DNA of 61,767 nucleotides from Nostoc linckia FACHB-104. Its GTDB lineage: Bacteria; Cyanobacteriota; Cyanobacteriia; Cyanobacteriales; Nostocaceae. The stretch is taken from contig NZ_JACJQJ010000050.1 in NCBI RefSeq assembly GCF_014696615.1, positions 1 to 61,767 of the forward strand. Direction: 5' to 3'. A model generated the notes under the pieces. That model was not told the DNA's origin. It worked only from the letters and a program-made list of their open reading frames with translations, and did no database searches. A program made the translations under genes and the position numbers. Below, in pieces: positions 16,677 to 24,030 of the stretch (positions are counted from its first letter, which is position 1; each line of letters opens with the position of its first letter).

Positions 16677-18934
16677 GGGAAGTTAAAGACCGTAATGGTG
16701 AGGGTACTGCACTGGTAAATCTCGGTAATACCTACGATTCCTTGGGAGATTACCCCAAAGCCATTGACTACTACCAGCAAAGCTTGGCTATATTAAGGGA
16801 AATCAAAGACCGTCAAGGTGAGGCTGCTGCACTGGTAAATCTCGGTAATGCCTACGATTCCTTGGGAGATTACCCCAAAGCCATTGACTACCACCAACAA
16901 AGCTTGGCTATATCAAGGGAAATCAAAGACCGTCAAGGTGAGGCTGCTGCACTGGGAAATTTTGGTAATATCTACTTGTATTTGGGAGACTACCCCAAAG
17001 CGATTGACTACCATCAACAAAGCTTGATGATCGCACGGGAAATTAAAAACCGTCTTGGAGAGAGTCAATCACTGGGTAGTCTTGGTGTTGTCTACAATTC
17101 CTTGGGAGACTACCCTAAAGTTATTGACTACTATCAACAAAGCTTGGCTATATTAAGGGAAATTAAAAACCGCCTTGGAGAGGGTCAATTACTGGCTAAT
17201 CTCGGTCTTGCCTACTATTCCGTGGGAGACTACCCTAAAGCGATTGACTACCATCAACAAAGCTTGACGATCACACGGGAAATTAAAAATCGTCTTGGAG
17301 AGGGTAATGCACTGGGAAATTTTGGTAATGTCTACAATTCCTTGGGAGACTATCCCAAAGCGATTGACTACTATCAACAACACTTGGCTCTAGCAAGAGA
17401 AATTAAAGACCGTAAAGGAGAGGGTAATTCACTAAACAATCTAGGATTAACTTACTACAAACAAGCAAAACTTACCTTAGCAGAGAAGACTCTAATCGAA
17501 GGCATAAAAGTTTACGAATCTCTCCGAGGACGAAGATTAAAGGATAATGAGAAAGTCTCTTTTTTCGATACTCAAAGTAATATATATAACGTTCTACAGG
17601 GAGTCCTGATTGCTCAAAATAAAACTGATGCTGCTTTAGAAATCTCCGAACGTGGAAGAGGAAGGGCATTTGTGGAACTACTTGCTTCCCGTTTATCAAC
17701 TAACTCCCAAGAAAAATTTCCAACCCCACCCAATATTACTGAAATTAAAAAAACTGCCAAATTACAAAATGCGACCCTCGTTCAATATTCAATTATTACT
17801 GATGAATTTAAAATCAATGGTAAACAAGAAATCAAAGAATCAGAACTATACATTTGGGTCATCAAACCCACCGGAGAAATCATCTTTCATAAATCCGACC
17901 TCAAACCCTTATGGCAAAAAGAAAACACAACCTTAACTCAATTAGTTAATAAAACTCGTGACTCAATGGGTATAGAAGACATCATCACCCGTCATGGTGG
18001 TCTATTACCTCAAAAACCAGAAAGCAATAATCAAACAAACCAAACCCAAAACTTAAAACAACTCTATAAATTATTAATTCAACCCATCGCCAAATATCTC
18101 CCCAATAACCCAAACGAAAAGGTTATCTTTATTCCTCAAAATTCATTATTCCTTGCACCCTTCCCAGCGCTACAAGATGACAAAGGCAAATATTTAATTG
18201 AAAAACATACTATCCTCACCGCACCATCAACTCAGGTTTTAGATTTAACCCGTCAGCAAAAATTAGGAAGTAAAAAACAAAGAGAAATTGCTGCGGTCAA
18301 ATCTCTCATAGTCGGCAACCCGACAATGCCAAGTGTATCTTTAAAACCAGGAGATGAAAAAACAAAATTACGTCCTTTAAACGGAGCAGAAAACGAAGCG
18401 AAAGTCATCGCTTCTCTACCTTTACTTAATAGCAAACCCCTAATTGGTGATGCAGCGACAGAAACAGCAGTAGTCGCAAAAATGTTCCAAGCAAAATATA
18501 TTCATTTGGCAACACATGGATTATTCGATGATTTACGGGGTTTAGGAAGTGCCATAGCGTTAGCACCTTCTAATCAAGATGATGGTTTACTAACTGCGGA
18601 AGAAATCTTTAACTTTCAACAAAAATTCAACCAAAAACTCAACGCAGATTTAGTAGTTCTCAGTGCTTGCGATACAGGTAGAGGAAGAATTACAGGAGAT
18701 GGGGTAATTGGGTTATCTCGCTCGTTTATTTCTGCTGGTGTACCCAGTGTCATCGTCTCTTTATGGTCTGTAGATGACGGTTCCACAGCCTTTCTCATGA
18801 CCAAATTTTATCAAAATTTAGAACGCAACCCAGACAAAGCTAAGGCTTTACGAGAAGCAATGCTGGAAACCAAAAAACAATATTCCCAACCATTACAATG
18901 GGCTGCATTTACCCTCATTGGGGAATCAGAATGA
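16673..18934 (+). CDS. TPR-CHAT protease lacking its N-terminus
   Basis: The 753-residue frame holds about seven near-identical 40-residue TPR units (residues 1-260), a helical linker, and a full CHAT domain with His615 (HLATHGLFDD) and Cys666 (VLSACDTGRG). The only start is a TTG at 16673 that immediately follows an in-frame TAA. That TTG corresponds to a Leu codon inside a TPR unit (compare LREIKDR further on), and there is no signal peptide, although related proteins have one. The gene has therefore lost its 5' end at the junction with the truncated CHAT gene. It may be silent, or expressed through the 4-base stop/start overlap. The catalytic domain itself looks intact. Confidence 0.75.
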   Translation: MREVKDRNGEGTALVNLGNTYDSLGDYPKAIDYYQQSLAILREIKDRQGEAAALVNLGNAYDSLGDYPKAIDYHQQSLAISREIKDRQGEAAALGNFGNIYLYLGDYPKAIDYHQQSLMIAREIKNRLGESQSLGSLGVVYNSLGDYPKVIDYYQQSLAILREIKNRLGEGQLLANLGLAYYSVGDYPKAIDYHQQSLTITREIKNRLGEGNALGNFGNVYNSLGDYPKAIDYYQQHLALAREIKDRKGEGNSLNNLGLTYYKQAKLTLAEKTLIEGIKVYESLRGRRLKDNEKVSFFDTQSNIYNVLQGVLIAQNKTDAALEISERGRGRAFVELLASRLSTNSQEKFPTPPNITEIKKTAKLQNATLVQYSIITDEFKINGKQEIKESELYIWVIKPTGEIIFHKSDLKPLWQKENTTLTQLVNKTRDSMGIEDIITRHGGLLPQKPESNNQTNQTQNLKQLYKLLIQPIAKYLPNNPNEKVIFIPQNSLFLAPFPALQDDKGKYLIEKHTILTAPSTQVLDLTRQQKLGSKKQREIAAVKSLIVGNPTMPSVSLKPGDEKTKLRPLNGAENEAKVIASLPLLNSKPLIGDAATETAVVAKMFQAKYIHLATHGLFDDLRGLGSAIALAPSNQDDGLLTAEEIFNFQQKFNQKLNADLVVLSACDTGRGRITGDGVIGLSRSFISAGVPSVIVSLWSVDDGSTAFLMTKFYQNLERNPDKAKALREAMLETKKQYSQPLQWAAFTLIGESE
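16681..17460 (+). repeat. Tandem 120-bp repeats encoding TPR units
   Basis: Six full units begin at 16681, 16801, 16921, 17041, 17161 and 17281, with a partial seventh from 17401. Each carries the same TTGGGAGAYTAYCCYAAAG core in register. The DNA identity is far higher than in the TPRs of the gene at 6098, so the array expanded recently and is prone to unit gain or loss. Confidence 0.9.
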
Positions 18935-18946
18935 CCCCTCTCCAAA

Positions 18947-18970
18947 CCTCTCCCCGCTCGCGGAGAGAGG
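18947..18970 (+). terminator. Hairpin after the TPR-CHAT gene
   Basis: CTCTCC and GGAGAG form a stem around CCGCTCGC, 16 bases after the stop, followed by an A/T-rich stretch. It could be a terminator; similar CTCTCC...GGAGAGAGG hairpins are also common cyanobacterial intergenic repeats. No copy of the shared motif is visible in the 152-base gap before the caspase gene. Confidence 0.4.
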
Positions 18971-19086
18971 CTTTAAAACCTATAAGTCGGGGAGTTGATT
19001 GAGCGAAGTCAAAAGCAATTTCCTTATATCCATCGAGCAGACATTAAAACAAACTCAAAATCTTAAACCCAAAATCTCAAATCACC

Positions 19087-21330
19087 ATGTCTAACATCAA
19101 ACGTCGTCAATTTCTACAATTCGCTAGTTCAACATTAGCAACAATCGGTTTAAGCCAGCTAGATTTTATGCAACAGGGAGAACGCTATGGTCAAGTTTTA
19201 GCACAAAATACACCACGTAAATTAGCCTTACTTGTTGGCATTAATGATTATCCTGACAATATTGGTGCATTGGCAGGTTGTGTCAATGATATCGATATGC
19301 AAAGAGAACTACTTATTAATCGTTTTGGATTTAATTCCAACGATATCCTGACATTAACTGACGGACAAGCAACACGCCAAAATATTCTCACTTCTTTTGA
19401 AGAACATTTAATTAACCAAGCCAAACCTGGGGATGTGGTGGTGTTTCACTTTTCCGGACATGGTTCACGAATTAGCGATAAACCAAGCTGCGATGAAATA
19501 GTCCGAAAAGTTAGCACAGAATGCGCTAACTCAACGATAATACCAATTGATGCTCGCAATCAACCAGGTTCAGCTTGCGACATTATGGGACATACAATCT
19601 TTTTACTCATGTCTGCCCTCAAAACTGAAAATGTTACCGTCATCTTAGATAGCTGCCATTCTGGAGGTGGAAAACGAGGAAATTTCGTCATCCGCTCTTT
19701 TGAAGATAGCTATTTACTTCCACCTTGTTCAGAAGAAATCAAATATCAAAATCAGTGGTTAGAAAAACTGTCCCTTTCACCACAAAAATTTGTCGAACTA
19801 CGCAGAAAGTCTGTTGCCAAAGGAGTAGTAATTGCCTCTGCAAAAAGCGACCAAAAAGCCCTAGATGCTAATTTTAACGGTTTTCGAGCCGGAGCCTTTA
19901 GCTATTTTTTTACTCAATATCTCTGGCAACAATATAGTTCTCAAAGTTTAAATACAACAATCATTAATGTTAGCCGAAGTACGAAAAATAGAGCATTACA
20001 AGAAAGATTCTATCAAGACCCAGAAGTGGAAAAAAATCCTCAAAATATCAATCCACCAATTTACTTTCTACCTATCCAATCACTCCCAGCAGAAGCAGTT
20101 ATTACCAAAATCAATGGTGATGAGGTGGAATTTTGGTTAGGAGGAGTAGATTCTCAAAGTTTAGAAACATTTAACAAAAATGCTTCCTTGAGCATATTAG
20201 ATAGTAATGGTAAGGAAAAAGGATTAGTTACACTTCAATCCCGTCGGGGATTAATTGGACGAGGTAAACTAGAAGGAAATATCGCCTCAACAATAAAACC
20301 AGGTACCTTATTACAAGAACGTCTTCGTAGCATCCCCAGCGATTTAACCTTAAAAATTGGGCTTGACGACGAACTAGATGCAAATAGCAAAGCACAGATA
20401 AAACAAGCACTTCAAGCAATTCCCCGCATGGAAGCGCTGCCACTAGGAGAACAAGAATTACAATATATTTTCGGTCGCATGACTCAAACTCGATACCGAG
20501 AATTACAGAAAAATAAAGTATCTAATTTACCATCTGTCGGTAGCTGGGGTTTATTTATGCCATCCCTTGATGATATTATCCCTGCATCCTTCGGCGATAC
20601 AAAAGAAAATCCTGATGCTGCGATCGGTCGATTAAAACCCCGGTTAAAATCTCTACTTGCCACCAAATTTATCAAATGTATCACTGGAAACACCAACACA
20701 TCCCGTATTGCCATCAGCGCATCATTTAAAATAGCCAAGACAAAACAGCCAATTAGTGAAGCCGTCACCCTGCGTGGTTTAGGTAAACCCCCAAAAAATC
20801 CACCTTCCTCCCCAACCTCAATCCAATATTCGAGTTATGGAGTACCACAATTAAAAGTGGGAACAGAGGTTGTACTGGAAGTCAAAAATAATGAATCACG
20901 TCCCCTTTACATCAGTATTTTAGTTGTAGATGCTCAAGGAGAAATGGGTCTTATTTTTCCTGTCAAATGGTCTGATGGTGAAAACTCAGCCTTAGTCAAA
21001 GCTGGAGAACCAATCAGCACAGGTACCTTAGAAGTCCAAAAACCTTTTGGAACGTCAGAAGTATTAATTATTGCCAGCACCACACCCTTACGGGAATCCC
21101 TGAAGATATTAGGGAAAATTGCGGAAATTCAAGCAAACCCAAGTAGCAAACGTAGCGCAGAATCCCAAAGCGACGACTTCCTTAATTTGACCAACAGTTT
21201 ACGAGATGACCTCGAAACTACGACCCGTAGCACAACAACAACCGAAGGTATAGCACTTCCAGCAGGAACCTCCGGTGTTGACACTAAGAAATTGGCAGCA
21301 ATGGCGATCGCATTTGAGGTAATTGCATAG
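19087..21330 (+). CDS. Tat-exported caspase-like protease (orthocaspase) with DUF4384
   Basis: The 747-residue protein starts with a twin-arginine signal (KRRQFLQFASSTLATIGLSQ), which predicts folded export. Residues 45-300 form a peptidase C14 caspase domain: His125 in VVFHFSGHGSR and Cys190 in VILDSCHSGG are both present, so it should be active against basic residues, as known prokaryotic metacaspases are. The part near 595-680 (VGTEVVLEVKNNESRPLYI, GLIFPVKWSDGEN) matches DUF4384. A low-complexity Thr/Ser stretch precedes the C-terminus. It sits downstream of the CHAT genes and convergent to a pseudo-caspase. Without a copy of the shared motif directly upstream, it may depend on read-through or a different promoter. 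Confidence 0.88.
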   Translation: MSNIKRRQFLQFASSTLATIGLSQLDFMQQGERYGQVLAQNTPRKLALLVGINDYPDNIGALAGCVNDIDMQRELLINRFGFNSNDILTLTDGQATRQNILTSFEEHLINQAKPGDVVVFHFSGHGSRISDKPSCDEIVRKVSTECANSTIIPIDARNQPGSACDIMGHTIFLLMSALKTENVTVILDSCHSGGGKRGNFVIRSFEDSYLLPPCSEEIKYQNQWLEKLSLSPQKFVELRRKSVAKGVVIASAKSDQKALDANFNGFRAGAFSYFFTQYLWQQYSSQSLNTTIINVSRSTKNRALQERFYQDPEVEKNPQNINPPIYFLPIQSLPAEAVITKINGDEVEFWLGGVDSQSLETFNKNASLSILDSNGKEKGLVTLQSRRGLIGRGKLEGNIASTIKPGTLLQERLRSIPSDLTLKIGLDDELDANSKAQIKQALQAIPRMEALPLGEQELQYIFGRMTQTRYRELQKNKVSNLPSVGSWGLFMPSLDDIIPASFGDTKENPDAAIGRLKPRLKSLLATKFIKCITGNTNTSRIAISASFKIAKTKQPISEAVTLRGLGKPPKNPPSSPTSIQYSSYGVPQLKVGTEVVLEVKNNESRPLYISILVVDAQGEMGLIFPVKWSDGENSALVKAGEPISTGTLEVQKPFGTSEVLIIASTTPLRESLKILGKIAEIQANPSSKRSAESQSDDFLNLTNSLRDDLETTTRSTTTTEGIALPAGTSGVDTKKLAAMAIAFEVIA

Positions 21331-21562
21331 TGGTACAAAGAATGATCAGATAACATCGCTTGACGTTGAAATATCGCCACCCCGCAGCCGTTGCGCGAAC
21401 GGAACGTGACACCAATCCAGCTACAAGATCTACCTTAGCTAAACTGTCTTTACTTTTGGCATTGCGAATAATAAGGTCAGGTATTTTACCTAACCTCATT
21501 TGTTCCAATTCACATTTAGGAAACAACCGTTCATCTAGAAGGAGTGGCTCGAACTCTCTCAC
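21284..21562 (-). other. Possible gene fragment in the gap between the two caspase genes
   Basis: The 371-base gap 21331-21701 has a minus-strand frame whose start (REFEPLLLDERLFPK, LEQMRLGKIPDLIIRNAK) looks protein-like but matches no family I recognise. It runs into the end of the caspase gene on the other strand, so the 3' part is surely not coding. It may be the 5' remnant of a lost gene. The gap also holds the GGGAACA tandem repeats listed separately. Confidence 0.2.
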
Positions 21563-21627
21563 GTAATAAAAGTCCAGGTTTTAGTGATATAAACCTCATC
21601 CAAGTTGAGAACTGTAGTTTTTCACAA

Positions 21628-21655
21628 GGGAACAGGGAACAGGGAACAGGGAAGA
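21628..21655. repeat. GGGAACA tandem heptamer repeats
   Basis: Three perfect GGGAACA units are followed by GGGAAGA. Short heptamer arrays of this kind are characteristic of intergenic DNA in heterocystous cyanobacteria. Confidence 0.85.
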
Positions 21656-21701
21656 GAATAGAATTTTATTTCCAAATTCTATTCGGAAAAAACTAGGGGT
21701 T

Positions 21702-22910
21702 TCAAAGTAGACGGGGTTTAGATGTTGGAGATTCTAGCAATTTTGCATATCCCACCAATCCTTTACGGCTTTCAAGCTTAACTATTCCTTGCTGCTGACC
21801 TTCAGCATTGATGATGTGAAAAACAGCACTTTTATTCAAGTTCTCCAAATTTTTTGGATTAACACCACCAAGCCAAGTTTCTATTTGATTTTCTTTAACT
21901 TGAGTAATTACCCCTTCTGCGCTCGGTGTTTGTACTCCAATAAAATATATGGGACGCTGCTGATAATTGCTGTTGGGTTTAACAAAAAGTACAGGCTCTT
22001 GAAGATTACCTTGCTCAAAACTTAAAGCATTGACATTGCGAGCAATATTCACAAATGATTCACCCAAAGTTAGATTTCCACTTTGCTGCCAGAGATACTG
22101 TGTCAAAGTATAAGTAAATAGTCCTGCATTAAAGTCATTAAAGCTGGCATCGATGGCAAATTGATCGCGCCTTGCACTTGCAAGCACAACTCCTTTAGGT
22201 ATTCCGTTTCTCCGTTGTTTTATAAATTCCTCTGCTGACAAACCTAAACGTTGTAACCAACTTGCTTGGTAAGCCTTTTCTTCGGGACTAACTTGAAATT
22301 TCTGCTTTAACTGAGATGATTTCAATGCGCTACTGACTAAACCACCAGAATAGATAGTATCGATGACAAAAGTCACATTTTCCGTCTTCAATGCTGCCAT
22401 CAACAACCAAAGTGTGTGTCCTGTAACCTCTTTGGTGCTAGAAGAATTTTCCGATGCTAATTGACTATCGACAGCAACCAAGCTACTAACAAGACCATCT
22501 GGATGATCCCGATCCGCATCAATTACTCGTGAACCATGTCCAGAAAAGTGAAATACTACCACATCCCCTGGTTTGGCTTGCTTAATCAAATGCTCCTCAA
22601 AGGCTTGTAATATGCCTTTACGTGTGGCTTGTTTATCAGTCAGAGTCACAATATCTTGAGGATTAAAACCAAAACGGTGAATTAATAACTCACGTTGCAA
22701 TAAAACGTCATTAACACAACCCGATAACTGAGCCACACCATCAGAGTATTCATTAATTCCCACCAATAATGCTAATTTTCGCGGTGTGTTTTGGGCATAA
22801 GCTTTAGTATCAAAGATTCCCTGTTGACTTACACCCAACTGCCCTAACCCAAATGTTGCTAAGGTCGAGCTTGCGAGTAGCAGAAAATGACGGCGTTTAA
22901 ATGAAGACAT
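21702..22910 (-). CDS. Catalytically dead caspase paralogue (pseudo-orthocaspase)
   Basis: The 402-residue protein is a clear paralogue of the caspase at 19087: same Tat signal pattern (KRRHFLLLASSTLATFGL), same RKLALLVGIN start, and His125 in HFSGHGSR. The Cys loop reads VIDTIYSGG where the active paralogue has DSCHSGG, so Ile186 replaces the Cys and Tyr187 the following His. It ends after residue 402 and lacks the 345-residue tail with DUF4384; I found no frameshifted continuation. The frame is otherwise clean and has its own copy of the shared promoter motif, so it is likely expressed. Pseudo-orthocaspases are known in cyanobacteria; this one could be a decoy or regulator of the active enzyme (inference). 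Confidence 0.85.
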   Translation of the reverse strand: MSSFKRRHFLLLASSTLATFGLGQLGVSQQGIFDTKAYAQNTPRKLALLVGINEYSDGVAQLSGCVNDVLLQRELLIHRFGFNPQDIVTLTDKQATRKGILQAFEEHLIKQAKPGDVVVFHFSGHGSRVIDADRDHPDGLVSSLVAVDSQLASENSSSTKEVTGHTLWLLMAALKTENVTFVIDTIYSGGLVSSALKSSQLKQKFQVSPEEKAYQASWLQRLGLSAEEFIKQRRNGIPKGVVLASARRDQFAIDASFNDFNAGLFTYTLTQYLWQQSGNLTLGESFVNIARNVNALSFEQGNLQEPVLFVKPNSNYQQRPIYFIGVQTPSAEGVITQVKENQIETWLGGVNPKNLENLNKSAVFHIINAEGQQQGIVKLESRKGLVGYAKLLESPTSKPRLL

Positions 22911-22965
22911 GATTATCCCTTAGTCTAAGTATGAGACACTAAACAATTAGCTGTCACAATTACTG

Positions 22966-22994
22966 TATTTCTCAGTGAGTCAAGGATATGCAAA
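22966..22994 (-). promoter_or_regulatory. Shared promoter-like motif, copy F (pseudo-caspase promoter)
   Basis: On the minus strand: GCATATCCT, nine bases, GAGAAATA, ending 55 bases before the start codon at 22910. One mismatch to the consensus. Confidence 0.6.
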
Positions 22995-23036
22995 TCCTGT
23001 AAGAGCAATTTCGGCAAGAACAAGCTCATTTTATTG

Positions 23037-23070
23037 GCGGTAAGCGTAGCCATACCGTAGGCTTATCGCC
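23037..23070. repeat. Hairpin repeat in the 418-base gap before the GNAT gene
   Basis: GGCGGTAAGC and GCTTATCGCC form a 10-bp stem with one mismatch around GTAGCCATACCGTAG, a form common in Nostoc-type intergenic DNA. The gap 22911-23328 also holds promoter copy F and the palindrome at 23181; I see no gene in it. Confidence 0.5.
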
Positions 23071-23180
23071 TTGGTAGTCTCGACTTAGGCGGTATATTTA
23101 TCACTGCGATAACGCAGCCACACCTACAACACTTGCGGTATCTGCTGTTTTTGCTCATTGGTTAATGTGTTGTAAAGGGT

Positions 23181-23200
23181 CAATGCGCGATCGCGCATTG
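23181..23200. repeat. 20-bp perfect palindrome around a HIP1 site
   Basis: CAATGCGCGATCGCGCATTG is its own reverse complement and has GCGATCGC at its centre. HIP1 is the highly iterated octamer of cyanobacteria; extended palindromes like this are rarer. Confidence 0.9.
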
Positions 23201-23328
23201 GCTCGCGTCCGATTCTCATACCCAAACTTGATGCTCCATACCGAGGTCGCATTGGTAGATGTTAATAGTTAGAGGATTTTAAATAATACCAGTTAAAACT
23301 TTGTTAATAATAGGTATTCTGCTAGATA

Positions 23329-23910
23329 TTAGAAAGTTGCAACCAAAAGATTCAATACCATAATAGCCATATTTTGATTGTATATTGGATGCTGAACTAT
23401 TGCTATACGTGTAAATCCATATCTTTGATAATAACTTTCTAAAGTTGGATTATCCATAACACAGTCTAGATATATCTGAGAGATCTGATGATTAATGGCA
23501 GTTTTAATGATTTGAGAAATAACTTTTTTCCCAATCAATTTATTTTGTCTTAAATTTGTACAAAAACTTTTAATCAGCCAAATATTATCATCTGTTGTCA
23601 GTGAATGAGGATAATAATCTGGCAGGAATTTAGCGACAGAAAAAGTACATAACAAAACTCCACTTTCATTTCTAATTACAAAAGCCTCTCCTTTGAGAAT
23701 ATTGTGGGAGATTTTTTCTAAATCGTACCCTTTGTCCCATTGCTTTATTCCTTTGTTTTTATAATACGTAGTAGCGAATTCAAAAAGTTGACATATCTCA
23801 TAAAAATCAGAAAACATTGCTTGACATGCGAACTCTGCAAAGAGATTTGAAAGATTATAATTTTTTGTAAAATCTTCACGCTCGCTGTATATGTTTATTT
23901 CTCTCAACAT
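23329..23910 (-). CDS. GNAT family N-acetyltransferase
   Basis: The 193-residue protein follows the GNAT layout: FVIRNESGVLLCTFSVAKF as the central strands, an acetyl-CoA-loop region near NLRQNKLIGKKVISQII, and a C-terminal DNPTLESYYQRYGFTRI, a typical GNAT ending. It would transfer an acetyl group to a small molecule or protein; the substrate cannot be told. The Q-x-x-G-x-G/A loop is weak here. It is last in the minus-strand direction after the DUF262 gene, separated from it by a hairpin. A/T-rich DNA suggests transfer. Confidence 0.65.
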   Translation of the reverse strand: MLREINIYSEREDFTKNYNLSNLFAEFACQAMFSDFYEICQLFEFATTYYKNKGIKQWDKGYDLEKISHNILKGEAFVIRNESGVLLCTFSVAKFLPDYYPHSLTTDDNIWLIKSFCTNLRQNKLIGKKVISQIIKTAINHQISQIYLDCVMDNPTLESYYQRYGFTRIAIVQHPIYNQNMAIMVLNLLVATF

Positions 23911-23960
23911 TAGAGTGTGCTGAAATTTTTCTATGATAGTTTTTACATAACTTGCTTTTT

Positions 23961-23997
23961 AAGTAGCTATTGAGAAATATTCTCGCAATAGCTACTT
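23961..23997 (-). terminator. Hairpin after the DUF262 gene
   Basis: AAGTAGCTATTG and CAATAGCTACTT form a perfect 12-bp stem around a 13-base loop, 34 bases beyond the DUF262 stop. There is no strong T-run on either side, so it may be a processing site and not a true terminator. Confidence 0.5.
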
Positions 23998-24030
23998 ATT
24001 TAAGCGATAGCTGAAGGATTTATATTTGAT

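Noticed and set aside
16681-17460. Regular repeats resembling a CRISPR array
   Set aside because: The 120-bp units are coding, in frame, and encode TPR helices; there are no distinct spacers and no cas genes.
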